DNA of 64,000 nt, taken from Extibacter muris. Its GTDB lineage: Bacteria > Bacillota > Clostridia > Lachnospirales > Lachnospiraceae. A program made the translations under genes and the position numbers. Under the pieces are notes generated by a model that was not told the origin of the DNA, ran no database searches, and worked only from the letters and a program-made list of their open reading frames with translations. The stretch is taken from assembly GCF_004345005.1 (NCBI RefSeq), contig NZ_SMMX01000005.1:172681-236680 (forward strand), in the 5' to 3' direction. Of the stretch, positions 34,905 through 44,350 are shown piece after piece. Each line of letters begins with the position of its first letter. Positions within the stretch are counted from its first letter, which is position 1.

Positions 34905-34998
34905 CCTCGGCGTATAATATATAGTTACCGGGCCGTAAATGTCTGGTAAGTATATATGTGCCGCGCAGACGATGCGAGGCAGGATATACGGTGAGGAG
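34905..34998 (+). promoter_or_regulatory. Purine-riboswitch-like leader of the MATE gene
   Basis: The leader contains TATAAT, TACCGGGC and CGTAAATGTC in the order seen in guanine riboswitches (xpt type), but the P2 hairpin that should lie between the first two is missing. A P1-like helix can form (34908-34916 with 34955-34963), and the same left arm can instead pair with 34985-34996 (11 of 12 bases). That second stem ends in AGTTTTTT and buries the GAGGAG ribosome site. The two folds exclude each other. The class assignment is uncertain. Confidence 0.4.
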
Positions 34999-35007
34999 TT
35001 TTTTATT

Positions 35008-36369
35008 ATGGAAAATAAAGGAAAGGCAGGCAGGAGCGGCTATCTCTTTGACAATAAGACGCTCCTGGCATTGATTCTTCCGCTTATCATCGAGCAGCTT
35101 CTGGCAGTGCTCGTCGGTATGGCGGATTCTATTATGATTGCAAGCGTGGGAGAGCCGGCCGTGTCGGGCGTATCTCTCGTAGACCAGATTATGGTGCTGC
35201 TCATCAACCTCTTCGGAGCACTGGCGACGGGCGGGGCGGTCGTAGCCGGACAGTACCTCGGCCAGAAGAATAAGAAGCAGGCGTGCAAGGCAGCGACACA
35301 GCTTGTCTGGTTTATCACGATTAGCGCAGTCGCCATAACCATAGTCGTGTACGCGTGCAAGTATCTCATACTGCACGGCGTCTTTGGAAAGATAGAGCAG
35401 GACGTCATGGGCCATGCCAATACATATCTGATGATCGTGACCGCCTCCATTCCGTTCATGGCGCTGTACAACGGCGGAGCGGCTATCTTCCGGGCCATGG
35501 GCAATTCCAATGTGTCCATGCAGGTCTCCATCGTGATGAACATTATCAACGTGACAGGTAACGCCGTGCTGATCTACGGCTTCCACAGGGGGACGGAAGG
35601 CGTCGCCATACCGACGCTCGTGTCCCGTATCGTGGCTGCGGTGCTCATCATGGCGCTGCTGGTGAATGAGAAGAGGACGCTGCATGTAGAAAAGACGCTG
35701 CGTTACCGTCCCGACTGGAGGCTCGTCAAAAAGATACTAAGCATCGGCATCCCTAACGGGCTTGAGAACAGCATGTTCCAACTCGGCAAGATACTCGTGC
35801 TGAGCCTCGTATCGACGTTCGGCACGTATGCCATCGCCGCCAATGCGGTATCCAATGCCGTGGCGCTGTTCCAGATACTTCCGGGCATGGCGATGACGCT
35901 TGCGGCCACCACGGTCATCGCACGTTGCGTAGGTGCAGGCGACTATGAACAGGTCCGCTATTATAATAAGAAGCTCATACGGATTACCCATGTCTGCATG
36001 GTAGTGACAGTGGGAGCTATCTTCCTCATCCTTCCGCTAATTCTCAAGGCATACCATCTGTCGGACATGACCGCAGTAGTCACGAGGCAGATATTGTATT
36101 TCCACGGAATCAGCGCCATCCTCATATGGCCGGTATCCTTTATTCTGCCGGCTACGTTCCGGGCGTCGGGGGACGCGAAGGCCTGTATGTACATTTCCAT
36201 CCTGTCCATGTGGATATTCCGTATCATATTCAGCTACGTTCTCGGCAAATACCTGGGACTCGGCGTATTCGGCATCTGGGTGGCGATGGTCATCGACTGG
36301 ATATTCCGCGCGGTCTGCTTTGTCATCCGTTATTTCCGCGGGAGCTGGAAGAAAAAAGCCATCGTATAA
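35008..36369 (+). CDS. MATE-family multidrug/purine efflux transporter
   Basis: 453-residue, 12-helix MATE protein (LLALILPLIIEQLLAVLVGM as TM1, QYLGQKNKKQACKAA loop after TM2, repeat half from about residue 240). It should export a cationic or nucleobase-like compound by Na+ or H+ exchange. ATG 35008 is chosen with GAGGAG 9 bases upstream; earlier in-frame ATGs lie inside the leader structure. Its riboswitch-like leader and its place just before guaA suggest a link with purine balance, which is inference. Confidence 0.85.
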   Translation: MENKGKAGRSGYLFDNKTLLALILPLIIEQLLAVLVGMADSIMIASVGEPAVSGVSLVDQIMVLLINLFGALATGGAVVAGQYLGQKNKKQACKAATQLVWFITISAVAITIVVYACKYLILHGVFGKIEQDVMGHANTYLMIVTASIPFMALYNGGAAIFRAMGNSNVSMQVSIVMNIINVTGNAVLIYGFHRGTEGVAIPTLVSRIVAAVLIMALLVNEKRTLHVEKTLRYRPDWRLVKKILSIGIPNGLENSMFQLGKILVLSLVSTFGTYAIAANAVSNAVALFQILPGMAMTLAATTVIARCVGAGDYEQVRYYNKKLIRITHVCMVVTVGAIFLILPLILKAYHLSDMTAVVTRQILYFHGISAILIWPVSFILPATFRASGDAKACMYISILSMWIFRIIFSYVLGKYLGLGVFGIWVAMVIDWIFRAVCFVIRYFRGSWKKKAIV

Positions 36370-36390
36370 TCTTCCTAAAGTTACAGGTTA

Positions 36391-36408
36391 CCCTTGTAAA
36401 TACAAGGG
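36391..36408 (+). other. Small hairpin between the MATE gene and guaA
   Basis: CCCTTGT (36391-36397) pairs with ACAAGGG (36402-36408). No T-run follows. The flanks GTTACC and GTATATA recall the MATE leader, but I cannot assign a riboswitch. It may be a weak terminator or part of the guaA leader. Confidence 0.35.
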
Positions 36409-36455
36409 GGCTCGTATATAATTGAAAAATAGTTTAGACATAGGAGGAACTTCTT

Positions 36456-38003
36456 GTGAAGAGAGAATTGGTGATAGTGATAGATTTCGGCGGCCAGTAC
36501 AACCAGCTTGTAGCCCGCCGCGTCAGAGAGTGCAATGTATATTGTGAAATCTACTCTTATAAAACAGATATAGGCAAGATAAAAGAGATGAACCCGATGG
36601 GCATCATCCTGACGGGCGGCCCGAACAGCTGCTATGAGGCGGATTCGCCGACCTGCAGCAGAGAGCTGTTTGAGCTTGGAATACCGGTGCTCGGCCTCTG
36701 CTACGGCGCACAGCTCATGATGCATGTGCTTGGCGGCAAGGTAGAAAGGGCGGATGTCAGGGAATACGGCAAGACGGAAGTGATAATAGATAAGATGGAT
36801 TCTAAAGTATTTGAGGAAGTCGTATCCCCGACCATATGCTGGATGAGCCACTTCGACTCTATCTCAAAGGCAGCGCCCGGATTCGAGATTACTGCCCATA
36901 CGGCGGACTGTCCAGTGGCAGCGGCAGAGAACGAGGCGGAGAAGCTATATGCAATCCAGTATCACCCGGAAGTGCTCCACACAGTGGAAGGCACGAAGAT
37001 GCTGTCCAACTTCGTACATGGCGTGTGCGGATGCGCCGGTGACTGGAGGATGGACTCCTTCGTGGAAGAGTCCATCAGAACTATCCGTGAAAAAGTCGGA
37101 GACGGCAAGGTGCTCTGCGCCCTCTCAGGGGGCGTGGATTCCTCTGTGGCAGCAGTCATGCTCTCCAAGGCAATCGGAAGCCAGCTCACGTGCGTGTTCG
37201 TAGATCACGGCCTGCTCCGGAAGAATGAAGGCGACGAAGTAGAAGCAGTCTTCGGGCCGGAGGGCAATTATGACCTCAACTTCGTGCGCGTCAATGCACA
37301 GGAACGGTTCTATGGAAAGCTTGCCGGAGTGGCAGAGCCGGAAGAGAAACGGAAGATTATCGGTGAAGAATTTATTCGTGTGTTTGAGGAAGAGGCGAAG
37401 AAAATCGGCGCTGTAGACTTCCTCGTACAGGGGACGATATACCCGGACGTAGTGGAAAGTGGTCTCGGCGGAGAATCCGCCGTCATCAAATCCCACCACA
37501 ATGTGGGCGGCCTGCCGGATTATGTGGATTTTAAGGAGATTATCGAGCCGCTCAGAGATCTCTTCAAGGATGAGGTCCGCAAGGCCGGGCTGGAAATGGG
37601 GATACCGGAGTACCTCGTGTTCCGTCAGCCGTTCCCTGGGCCTGGGCTTGGTGTCCGCATAGTGGGAGAAGTGACTGCCGAGAAGGTGAAGATGGTCCAG
37701 GATGCGGATGCAATCTACCGGGAAGAGATTCAGAACGCCGGTCTTGATAAGGGAATCGGACAGTATTTTGCCGCACTCACGAATATGAGGAGCGTCGGAG
37801 TCATGGGCGATGAAAGAACGTATGACTATGCGGTGGCGCTACGGGCGGTGAATACGGTTGACTTCATGACGGCGGAGGCGGCGGAGATACCGTGGAGCGT
37901 GCTGCAGAAGGTGACGAGCCGGATTGTGAATGAGGTGGCGCATGTGAACCGGGTGCTGTATGATTGCACGGGGAAGCCACCGGGGACGATAGAGCTCGAA
38001 TAA
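36456..38003 (+). CDS. guaA: GMP synthase (glutamine-hydrolysing)
   Basis: 515 residues, the usual length. Converts XMP to GMP. The glutamine amidotransferase domain (1-190) has the nucleophile Cys in GLCYGAQLM (near 82) and His/Glu in QYHPEV; the ATP pyrophosphatase domain carries LSGGVDSSV (near 225); the dimerisation domain ends [12 protein letters not shown] 36456 follows TAGGAGG by 7 bases. Its 3' end is a known insertion hot spot for genomic islands, and here element B begins 17 bases after the stop codon without altering the gene. Confidence 0.96.
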   Translation: MKRELVIVIDFGGQYNQLVARRVRECNVYCEIYSYKTDIGKIKEMNPMGIILTGGPNSCYEADSPTCSRELFELGIPVLGLCYGAQLMMHVLGGKVERADVREYGKTEVIIDKMDSKVFEEVVSPTICWMSHFDSISKAAPGFEITAHTADCPVAAAENEAEKLYAIQYHPEVLHTVEGTKMLSNFVHGVCGCAGDWRMDSFVEESIRTIREKVGDGKVLCALSGGVDSSVAAVMLSKAIGSQLTCVFVDHGLLRKNEGDEVEAVFGPEGNYDLNFVRVNAQERFYGKLAGVAEPEEKRKIIGEEFIRVFEEEAKKIGAVDFLVQGTIYPDVVESGLGGESAVIKSHHNVGGLPDYVDFKEIIEPLRDLFKDEVRKAGLEMGIPEYLVFRQPFPGPGLGVRIVGEVTAEKVKMVQDADAIYREEIQNAGLDKGIGQYFAALTNMRSVGVMGDERTYDYAVALRAVNTVDFMTAEAAEIPWSVLQKVTSRIVNEVAHVNRVLYDCTGKPPGTIELE

Positions 38004-38020
38004 ACCGAGAGGTCGTAAAA

Positions 38021-38080
38021 TCCAGTGTTTATGCGGGTTTGCGGCACTCGGAGAAGTCTTTTGATAACAATTTGATAACA
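38021..38080 (+). repeat. attL of element B with integrase arm sites
   Basis: Core repeat at 38021-38036, then two copies of GATAACA spaced 11 bases apart (38063-38080). The same arrangement with GATAACA occurs at 51317-51334, and with GGCAACA at 51421-51438 for the second element. Confidence 0.7.
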
Positions 38081-38209
38081 GTTATATCAGAGCGATTATT
38101 CTTGTAATCCACTGGTTTGTGGGTAAAAGAAAAATGGCTTTCTGATATAACAATCCATATTAAAACGCCCTTAGCTGTGGGTAACACGGCTAAGGGCGTT
38201 TTGTCGTTC

Positions 38210-38815
38210 TTATGCGGCTTGTTCAAAAATATGTTTTTGCATATTCAAATAATATTTCAAATCGTCTGCAGTTTTCTTTTTGAAATATTTTGGTCGGTTT
38301 ATAGACTGTGTGCTAATATTATTAGCTTCAGCCAAACGCTTAGTATAATCGAATATGCAATTTATCAAGTCACCAAATTGAGCCATTGAAATGTTAAAGT
38401 TAATAGATTTTTTCGGACTGTCCTTTTCAATAGTTTCAATGGAACAAATAAGAGTATCTAAGATTTCGATACTTAAAGTTCCATTTCGAGCAGAATCTAA
38501 ATATTCTTGTAAAGCCGTTCCAAATTGTTTGTCGAGTTTTCGCTGCTTTCTATGTGCTATATATCCGACTGTGCCAGCGACTGCACCGCCTATGACAAGG
38601 ACACCACCAACTATGATAGTTCCTTTTTGATGTACTCGGATAAAATCGACAGCTTTAGATGCGCCCTCTTTGGCTGCATCAGCAACCGCAGGAATATGTT
38701 TGGCAACTCTTTTGTTATCTACTTTTTTGGCTAAACCACATAGCTCTAAAACACCTGCTTTAACACCTGCGTATGTTTTTTCGTCTATATCAAGATAGAT
38801 AGGAACAACTGGCAT
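38210..38815 (-). CDS. Membrane protein of unknown function, element B
   Basis: 201 residues. After an N-terminal soluble part (VVPIYLDIDEKTYAGVKAGV) there is one glycine-rich membrane segment (about 65-90, GTIIVGGVLVIGGAVAGTVG) and a C-terminal helical domain (FNISMAQFGDLINCIFDYTK). AAGGAG precedes ATG 38815. It is 15 bases downstream of the XRE gene on the same strand, so it is probably its partner. I do not recognise the family; accessory or defence roles are possible. Confidence 0.65.
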   Translation of the reverse strand: MPVVPIYLDIDEKTYAGVKAGVLELCGLAKKVDNKRVAKHIPAVADAAKEGASKAVDFIRVHQKGTIIVGGVLVIGGAVAGTVGYIAHRKQRKLDKQFGTALQEYLDSARNGTLSIEILDTLICSIETIEKDSPKKSINFNISMAQFGDLINCIFDYTKRLAEANNISTQSINRPKYFKKKTADDLKYYLNMQKHIFEQAA

Positions 38816-38830
38816 TTTTTATCAACTCCT

Positions 38831-39361
38831 TTACTTATCATTAAGTTGGTCTTTGAATTGCTCCAGCAAAGCATCGCTCAATTCCTGAGATGGCACTTTC
38901 GCCCATCGCTGTGTGGTGTCGTAGTTTGGATAATGGTAACGCCATTGGTCGTACTGTTCTCTGTCGATTTCGTCAGCAGATAGCTTGTCCGCTTGCTCTT
39001 TCCAAGCATAGAGCATTTTCAGTAACTCAGCAGCGTCCTTGCTTTTATCCTTGTTGACTTTCAGACAGACTTCGCCGTCTGTTTCGCTGACAGTCAGACC
39101 GTAAATGTCCTCAAGGGTAAATAAGGTGTGCATAAGTCCGATGTAGCTGTCAATGTCGGGAACATCAAGAGCCTGTGGTGCAACATCAAGTACCTGTGCC
39201 AAAGCTGCTGTTAAGTCAGCTTTTGGTTTGCGTGAGCCTGTTTCATACTGTGCCAAACGGACATCAGCACTTCTTTCGGGGAAGCCGACAGCAGTACCGA
39301 GATACTTCTGTGTCATTCCACGCATAAGTCTGAAAAAATGTATTCTTTCGCCAATAGCCAT
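38831..39361 (-). CDS. XRE-family regulator of element B
   Basis: 176 residues. N-terminal helix-turn-helix (MAIGERIHFFRLMRGMTQKY, then RLAQYETGSRKPKADL) and a conserved C-terminal part (IGLMHTLFTLEDIYGLTVSE, QYDQWRYHYPNYDTTQRWAK). A close paralogue with the same domain order lies at 51556-52080 in the second element, at the same distance from its att site. It probably controls integrase and excision. AAGGAG is the ribosome site. Confidence 0.85.
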   Translation of the reverse strand: MAIGERIHFFRLMRGMTQKYLGTAVGFPERSADVRLAQYETGSRKPKADLTAALAQVLDVAPQALDVPDIDSYIGLMHTLFTLEDIYGLTVSETDGEVCLKVNKDKSKDAAELLKMLYAWKEQADKLSADEIDREQYDQWRYHYPNYDTTQRWAKVPSQELSDALLEQFKDQLNDK

Positions 39362-39402
39362 ATATGTTTCACTCCTTGTTTATGTATCTGCAAATAGTAT
39401 AA

Positions 39403-39495
39403 TTGAAAGCAAAGGGCTTTGTTACGATTGCAGGGCGTGTAAACCGCCAGTATTTTTATGAAAGGCTCTACGGAGCAGGAAAGGAGATGAAATAA
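39403..39495 (+). pseudogene. Excisionase remnant (3' end only)
   Basis: Encodes KAKGFVTIAGRVNRQYFYER and a short tail, matching the end of the small excisionase-like gene kept at 52388-52549 (GYLTVAGRVNATFFHRK). The DNA-binding first half is missing. Its TAA overlaps the integrase ATG (TAATG). Confidence 0.7.
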
Positions 39496-40694
39496 TGCCC
39501 GTATTTAAAAATGAGGACAACGGCACTTGGTATGTGATGGCTCGCTATGTGAATTGGAAGTGCGAACGCAAGCAGAAATGCAAGCGTGGATTTGCCACAA
39601 AGAAAGAAGCACAGGAATGGGAGCGAATGTTTCAGTTGCAGACTTCTTCCGACCTTGATATGAGTTTTGAAGCCTTTACCGAATTGTATATCAATGATGT
39701 GAAAAACCGTCTGAAAGAAAACACTTGGCTGACAAAGGAGCATATTATCCGCACGAAGATACTGCCCTTTTTCGGCAAGTTGAAAATCAGCGAGATTTCC
39801 ACAAAGGAGATTATCACTTGGCAGAATGAAATGCTTGCCTATCGTGATGATAAGAAAAAACCGTACTCACAGACCTATCTGAAAACGCTGCATAATCAGT
39901 TGTCGGCAATCTTCAATTATGCGGTTCGATATTATGACTTGAAAGACAATCCATGCAGAAAAGCTGGAAGTATCGGAAAGAGCCACGCCGGGGAAAAGGA
40001 GTTTTGGACGAGACAGGAATTTAAACAGTTTCTTGTGACTGTGGAGAACAAGCCGGAAACAAAAATGGCGTTTCTGCTCCTTTACCGGACAGGCATGAGG
40101 ATTGGGGAATTACTTGCTATAACTTATAATGACATTGATTTGGAGAAGCGCACAATTTCCATAAACAAGTCTTATCAGCGGATAGAGGGCAGGGATATTA
40201 TCACGCCGCCCAAAACACCAAAGAGCAAACGAATTATAACAATACCGCCATTTTTGACGGAAGAATTAAAAGAGTATATTTCACATTTGTATGGAATTAT
40301 GGCAGACGAAAGAATGTTCCGCTTTACAAAATCCTATATGGAGCATGAGATTATCAGAGGTATCAAGGCTTCGGGAGTAAAAAGAATATGCTTGCATGAT
40401 ATTCGTCATTCACATGTTGCACTATTAATCAGCATGGGGGTGAATCCATTGATCATCAAAGACCGTCTTGGCCACGAAAAAATCCAGACGACTTTAGGGA
40501 CCTATGGACATCTATATCCTAACAGCAACTTTGAGGTTGCTAAAATGTTAGGCGGAGTTATTAACTTCACGCCTGCTACGGAAAGCGTAGCTGATTACAC
40601 GCATAATCAGTTCACCGCTTCTTATCACAGGAAATATAAAAATGCAATGATAATGCAATCCAGAGGCACCGGTGCCGGAAAAGCCCGTAAATAA
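39495..40694 (+). CDS. Tyrosine integrase of element B
   Basis: 399 residues of the Tn916/phage Int type. An arm-binding N-terminal domain (WYVMARYVNWKCERKQKCKR), a core-binding SAM-like domain (ITWQNEMLAY region) and the catalytic domain with Arg in RTGMRIGELL (near 208), HDIRHSHVALL (near 308), LGHEKIQTT and the nucleophile Tyr in LGTYGHLYP (near 340). All catalytic residues are present. AAGGAG lies 8 bases before ATG 39495. It is read away from attL, which lies 1.5 kb to its left. Confidence 0.93.
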   Translation: MPVFKNEDNGTWYVMARYVNWKCERKQKCKRGFATKKEAQEWERMFQLQTSSDLDMSFEAFTELYINDVKNRLKENTWLTKEHIIRTKILPFFGKLKISEISTKEIITWQNEMLAYRDDKKKPYSQTYLKTLHNQLSAIFNYAVRYYDLKDNPCRKAGSIGKSHAGEKEFWTRQEFKQFLVTVENKPETKMAFLLLYRTGMRIGELLAITYNDIDLEKRTISINKSYQRIEGRDIITPPKTPKSKRIITIPPFLTEELKEYISHLYGIMADERMFRFTKSYMEHEIIRGIKASGVKRICLHDIRHSHVALLISMGVNPLIIKDRLGHEKIQTTLGTYGHLYPNSNFEVAKMLGGVINFTPATESVADYTHNQFTASYHRKYKNAMIMQSRGTGAGKARK

Positions 40695-40888
40695 AGGCTT
40701 TCTGTCCCACCACCGACTATTCGAGCTCCTCGGCGGATAGCTTGAACTGGCTACTTTTCTCTGATTTTTAATTGTTTTATTATCCATATTCTTCAAAAAA
40801 TACTCTTGTATTTGTACCAGTCAAAATTTTTAGAACCAAAATAGAGCCAAACACCACCTTCTAAATTTTCTCCTTATCCGCCCTTATT

Positions 40889-40908
40889 ACATGGTGCTAG
40901 CACCATGT
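40889..40908. promoter_or_regulatory. Perfect 20-bp palindrome between integrase and MarR genes
   Basis: ACATGGTGCTAGCACCATGT reads the same on both strands. It lies about 135 bases before the MarR start and 195 bases after the integrase stop, in an otherwise empty 350-base gap. It could be a regulator's operator; a T-run is absent, so it is not a terminator. A TTGATA/TATGCT promoter (about 40990-41017) lies between it and the MarR gene. Confidence 0.45.
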
Positions 40909-41042
40909 GTAAAACCGTCAATTAAGAAAATTTAATATGCTTCCTGCCATTTCCTCTCTTTAGGTTTTGCAAAATTCAATCGCATACTATTGATATTCAA
41001 CAAAAATTATGCTATGCTACTTTACAGATTGGAGGGTTGAAA

Positions 41043-41474
41043 TTGAGTGAAGCAAATACCTGCGGAATTTTAATACGTCAAATACACAACGCTTTGGAGA
41101 AAAGGGCAAACAGCCAACTGAAAGCCGACAACCTTACCTATTCCCAAATGTCTGCTTTAGTTGCAATCCGAAATGCGCCTGCAAAAAAACTTACGTTTAA
41201 GGGACTGGAAAAATGCTTGTCACTTGCTCAATCCACGACTGCCGGATTGATTTTCCGTTTAGAACAGAAAAAACTTGTTTTGGTTTCGGGGGATACAGAG
41301 GATAAACGGATAAAGTATGTGGAAATAACTGCTCTTGGAGAGGAATTTTGCAATAAGGCAAAACAGGAATTGGAACATACAGAAAAAATGCTCTTAGAAA
41401 ATCTTTCAGCCGTGGAAAAAGAAAGCCTATTAACTTTGTTGGAAAAAATAAATCACACAGCAAAGAAGATGTAG
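41043..41474 (+). CDS. MarR-family transcriptional regulator
   Basis: 143 residues with the winged-helix MarR layout: YSQMSALVAIRNAP, the recognition helix KCLSLAQSTTAGLIFRLEQK and the wing LVSGDTEDKRIKYVEIT. I chose TTG 41043 (MSEAN) because GGAGGG is then 6 bases upstream; TTG 41037 abuts it. It precedes a MATE efflux gene by 85 bases and probably represses it, releasing on binding a drug-like ligand. Confidence 0.85.
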   Translation: MSEANTCGILIRQIHNALEKRANSQLKADNLTYSQMSALVAIRNAPAKKLTFKGLEKCLSLAQSTTAGLIFRLEQKKLVLVSGDTEDKRIKYVEITALGEEFCNKAKQELEHTEKMLLENLSAVEKESLLTLLEKINHTAKKM

Positions 41475-41559
41475 TGTCTGCCTGTATCGGGCAGACAAAA
41501 AAATATCCATATCAATCGCTTGCTTTCAATCGCAAACAATCATTAAAGGAGGAAATACA

Positions 41560-42933
41560 ATGAATAATCAAAAATCTATGGAAGTCTTTAGTAAAGCACC
41601 TGTTTCACAGGCAGTATTCAAAAATGCCCTGCCCGCTATGGCGGCAATGCTTATGGTTCTAATTTACAATTTAGCTGATACGTTCTTTATCGGACAGACA
41701 CATGACGCTTTACAGGTTGCGGCTGTATCGCTTGCAACTCCTGTATTTCTTATATTTATGGCAGTAGGAACAGTTTTTGGTATTGGCGGCACATCTGTCA
41801 TTTCCCGTGCATTAGGTGAAGGGAAAGAGGACTACGCAAAAAAAGTCTGCTCTTTCTGTATGTGGAGCTGTATCATTGCAGGCGTAATTATGGCGGCATT
41901 ATTTTTAATTTTTATGAACCCTATCCTATCACTGATTGGGGCAAGCTCTGATACATGGAATTTAACAAAGACCTATCTGACAATTGTTGCGTGCAGCGGA
42001 CCTTTTGTACTAATTTCAAATTGCTATGCAAATGTGATCCGTGCAGAGGGAAAATCGGGTAATGCCATGATGGGACAACTCCTTGGAAACCTTTTGAATG
42101 TCATTCTTGACCCGATTATGATTCTGGGTTTTGGTTGGAACATAGCAGGTGCGGCGATTGCTACCGTAATCGGAAATGTAATAGGCGCAGGGTATTATAT
42201 CTGTTATTTTCTCCGGGGAAAATCAAACCTTAGTATTAGTTTCAAAGATTTTACAGTAAAAAATAAAGTTTGCAGCAGCGTTTTTGCAATCGGTATTCCC
42301 GCAGCATTAGGTTCTTTGCTAATGAGTATTTCACAAATCATTGTCAACAGCCAAATGGCAGAATACGGGGATATGGCGGTTGCCGGTATTGGCGTTGCCA
42401 TGAAAGTAACAATTATAACCGGTATGATATGTATGGGGTTAGGGCAGGGAATACAGCCCTTGCTAGGTTTCTGCGTAGGAGCAAAATTATGGAAAAGGTT
42501 TAAAGATATTTTTAAGTTTTCAGCCATATTTGCGTTGATTTTAGGTGTTTTTATGACAGTCCTCTGTTATCTGTCACTCAATCAGATAGTCAGTGTATTT
42601 CTGACTGATACGACTGCCTTTAATTATGCTGTCCAGTTTTCACGCATTTTGTTAATAACAAGTTTTTTGTTTGGTTTATTTTATGTTCTTGTCAATAGCA
42701 TACAAGCTATGGGGGCAGCTACCGCTTCACTCATTATCAGTTTAAGCAGACAGGGCATTGTCTACATTCCTGCCCTGTTCATCTTAAAGGCGGTTCTTGG
42801 TCTGACCGGGCTTGTATGGGCACAGCCCGTAGCTGATATATTTTCTACTATCCTTGCCGCCATATTGTATATCAAAACATACCAGAAATTAAGCAGGGAA
42901 CAGATAACAAGACAAATTGAAAATAATAAATAA
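41560..42933 (+). CDS. MATE-family efflux transporter
   Basis: 457 residues, 12 membrane helices in two related halves (ALPAMAAMLMVLIYNLADTF as TM1; GIPAALGSLLMSISQIIVNS begins half 2; VIRAEGKSGNAMMGQLLGNL in half 1). It belongs to the MepA-like branch of drug/Na+ antiporters. AAAGGAGG precedes the ATG. With the MarR gene it forms a typical regulator/efflux cassette. It is only distantly like the MATE protein at 35008. Confidence 0.88.
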   Translation: MNNQKSMEVFSKAPVSQAVFKNALPAMAAMLMVLIYNLADTFFIGQTHDALQVAAVSLATPVFLIFMAVGTVFGIGGTSVISRALGEGKEDYAKKVCSFCMWSCIIAGVIMAALFLIFMNPILSLIGASSDTWNLTKTYLTIVACSGPFVLISNCYANVIRAEGKSGNAMMGQLLGNLLNVILDPIMILGFGWNIAGAAIATVIGNVIGAGYYICYFLRGKSNLSISFKDFTVKNKVCSSVFAIGIPAALGSLLMSISQIIVNSQMAEYGDMAVAGIGVAMKVTIITGMICMGLGQGIQPLLGFCVGAKLWKRFKDIFKFSAIFALILGVFMTVLCYLSLNQIVSVFLTDTTAFNYAVQFSRILLITSFLFGLFYVLVNSIQAMGAATASLIISLSRQGIVYIPALFILKAVLGLTGLVWAQPVADIFSTILAAILYIKTYQKLSREQITRQIENNK

Positions 42934-42942
42934 ACATGCTAA

Positions 42943-43250
42943 TTGATGAAAGGGGAGGTATGTATTGGGAAAATATTAATGCGGATACTTAATGAACAAG
43001 AGGAAAAAGTAATTGATAAAATCATATCGGCAATATCTGATTGGATACAATTTGAACCTATGCAGATTGCTCCTGCTTCTATTCTATCTTTTCCGGGACT
43101 GGAAATCAGACAGCACTACCACCGGGTGCTTCAAGACGGAAGGGAAATTAACCTTACCTGTCTTGAATACCGTACCCTTGTACTTCTTGCTTCCAATCCC
43201 GGAAGTTAGGTGTCGGCTATAAATTTGACATAACAAATGCCGGGGAATGA
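42943..43250 (+). pseudogene. OmpR-type response-regulator remnant
   Basis: The frame encodes only the start of an OmpR/PhoB winged helix (LEIRQHYHRVLQDGREINLT, CLEYRTLVLLASNPG). It then meets TAG at 43207, while the final GVGYKFDI of the same domain follows in another frame up to 43250. The receiver domain and the middle of the winged helix are missing. It is a decayed two-component regulator and should not be functional. Confidence 0.7.
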
Positions 43251-43276
43251 CTTTCTGTAACTGTCATTCCCCGGCA
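43238..43276. terminator. Strong bidirectional hairpin terminator
   Basis: TGCCGGGGAATGAC (43238-43251) pairs perfectly with GTCATTCCCCGGCA (43263-43276). It separates the plus-strand remnant from the minus-strand genes of the IME fragment. Confidence 0.75.
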
Positions 43277-43280
43277 AACT

Positions 43281-43595
43281 TTATCGCTCCAATGCCCTCT
43301 CTATCTGCTGTTTCTGTCCTTTCAAATCGTTCTGCTTCTCATACAGACTATTTCGCTCTTTACAAAGTTCTTTCATACGCTCCAACTGCGCCCGCACTCC
43401 CACCCGGCAGTCCGGCTGTATCTTTTTATATTCCCCAGTTAGATTACGAATTGTATTATTGTTTTCCTTTATCTGCTCCGATAAGCATACCCAGTCTATC
43501 AGATTTTGTACTTCCTTATCCGTTTCGTAAAGGTCTGTTTCTGCCACGATATTAGCACACAGCCGCACCATGACTTTCTTCTCCATATCCGTCAT
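43281..43595 (-). CDS. Coiled-coil protein of unknown function (IME fragment)
   Basis: 104 residues, almost entirely helical (MKELCKERNSLYEKQNDLKG, QQIERALER end), with a cysteine-containing N-terminal segment (VRLCANIVAETDLYETDKEV). Short proteins of this type follow the relaxase gene in many Clostridial IMEs. AAAGAGGA lies upstream of ATG 43595. Function unknown. Confidence 0.55.
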   Translation of the reverse strand: MTDMEKKVMVRLCANIVAETDLYETDKEVQNLIDWVCLSEQIKENNNTIRNLTGEYKKIQPDCRVGVRAQLERMKELCKERNSLYEKQNDLKGQKQQIERALER

Positions 43596-43614
43596 ATCCT
43601 ATCAATCCTCTTTC

Positions 43615-44350
43615 CTATCTGCTCATTTCAAAGGCACGTTTCGGGCGTTTATTTGCCCTTTCTGCCTGTTCTAATACCTTTGATCGTTCCACTATCGACT
43701 GCACCTGTTCCCTGCCTAAATGACGTTCCAAACGCCTTAAATCAGACATTTTTTCCTGCAATCGGTCTATGGTGTCGCTCTGCTCCATGACCTTATCCGT
43801 CAAGCGGCTAATCTGCGTCTGTTGTCCGTTCACTTTAGCAGTCAGCTTCTTGCTCTGTTCCGTAAGCTGTACGCACTTGATAGTCAGATTTTTTACTATC
43901 TCTTTCAATTTCTCCACAAGTGGTAAAGCCTTTTTATCCCGGTAAGCCTTTGCGCTCATCAATGCCCCCCGGCTCTGCTAACTGCCATTTTACATCTTCA
44001 TCATAGGCGTGAATATTGCGCTCCATGACTTCCTTAGACTGCACCATTTTGTTGATTTCCTGCTGTAACTTTTTCTGCTGTTTCTCCAATTTCTCATTTT
44101 CGGATAACAGCTTTTCCTTATCCTCTGTCAGCGTTTCTGTTTGCTCTTTTAGCAGATGATTTGTTGCGGAAAGTTCAGACACTTCCTGCCGGATTGCTTC
44201 TCCCTCTTTCCGTATCTGCTCCGTTTCCTGTTCTGCCGCTATCTGCTGATGAAGAATAGATGATAATTCCTCTTTACTGCCGGAGATTGTCTGTTCCAGT
44301 TCTTCAACCTCTTTCTGCCGTTCTTGCTTCTCAAAATCAAGTACAGACAA
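43615..44350 (-). pseudogene. MobV-type relaxase, C-terminal coiled coil only, frameshifted
   Basis: Two overlapping minus-strand frames together give the C-terminal half of a plasmid-recombination/MobV relaxase: frame 1 (44350-43934) is coiled coil ending DEDVKWQLAEPG, and frame 2 (43962-43615) continues LMSAKAYRDKKALPLVEKLK-like text and ends RPKRAFEMSR. The frame changes near 43960. The catalytic N-terminal domain is absent, so this IME fragment cannot mobilise itself. Confidence 0.7.

Noticed and set aside
34798..35685. Minus-strand frame opposite the MATE gene and its leader
   Set aside because: His/Arg-rich shadow text; it also crosses a structured leader.
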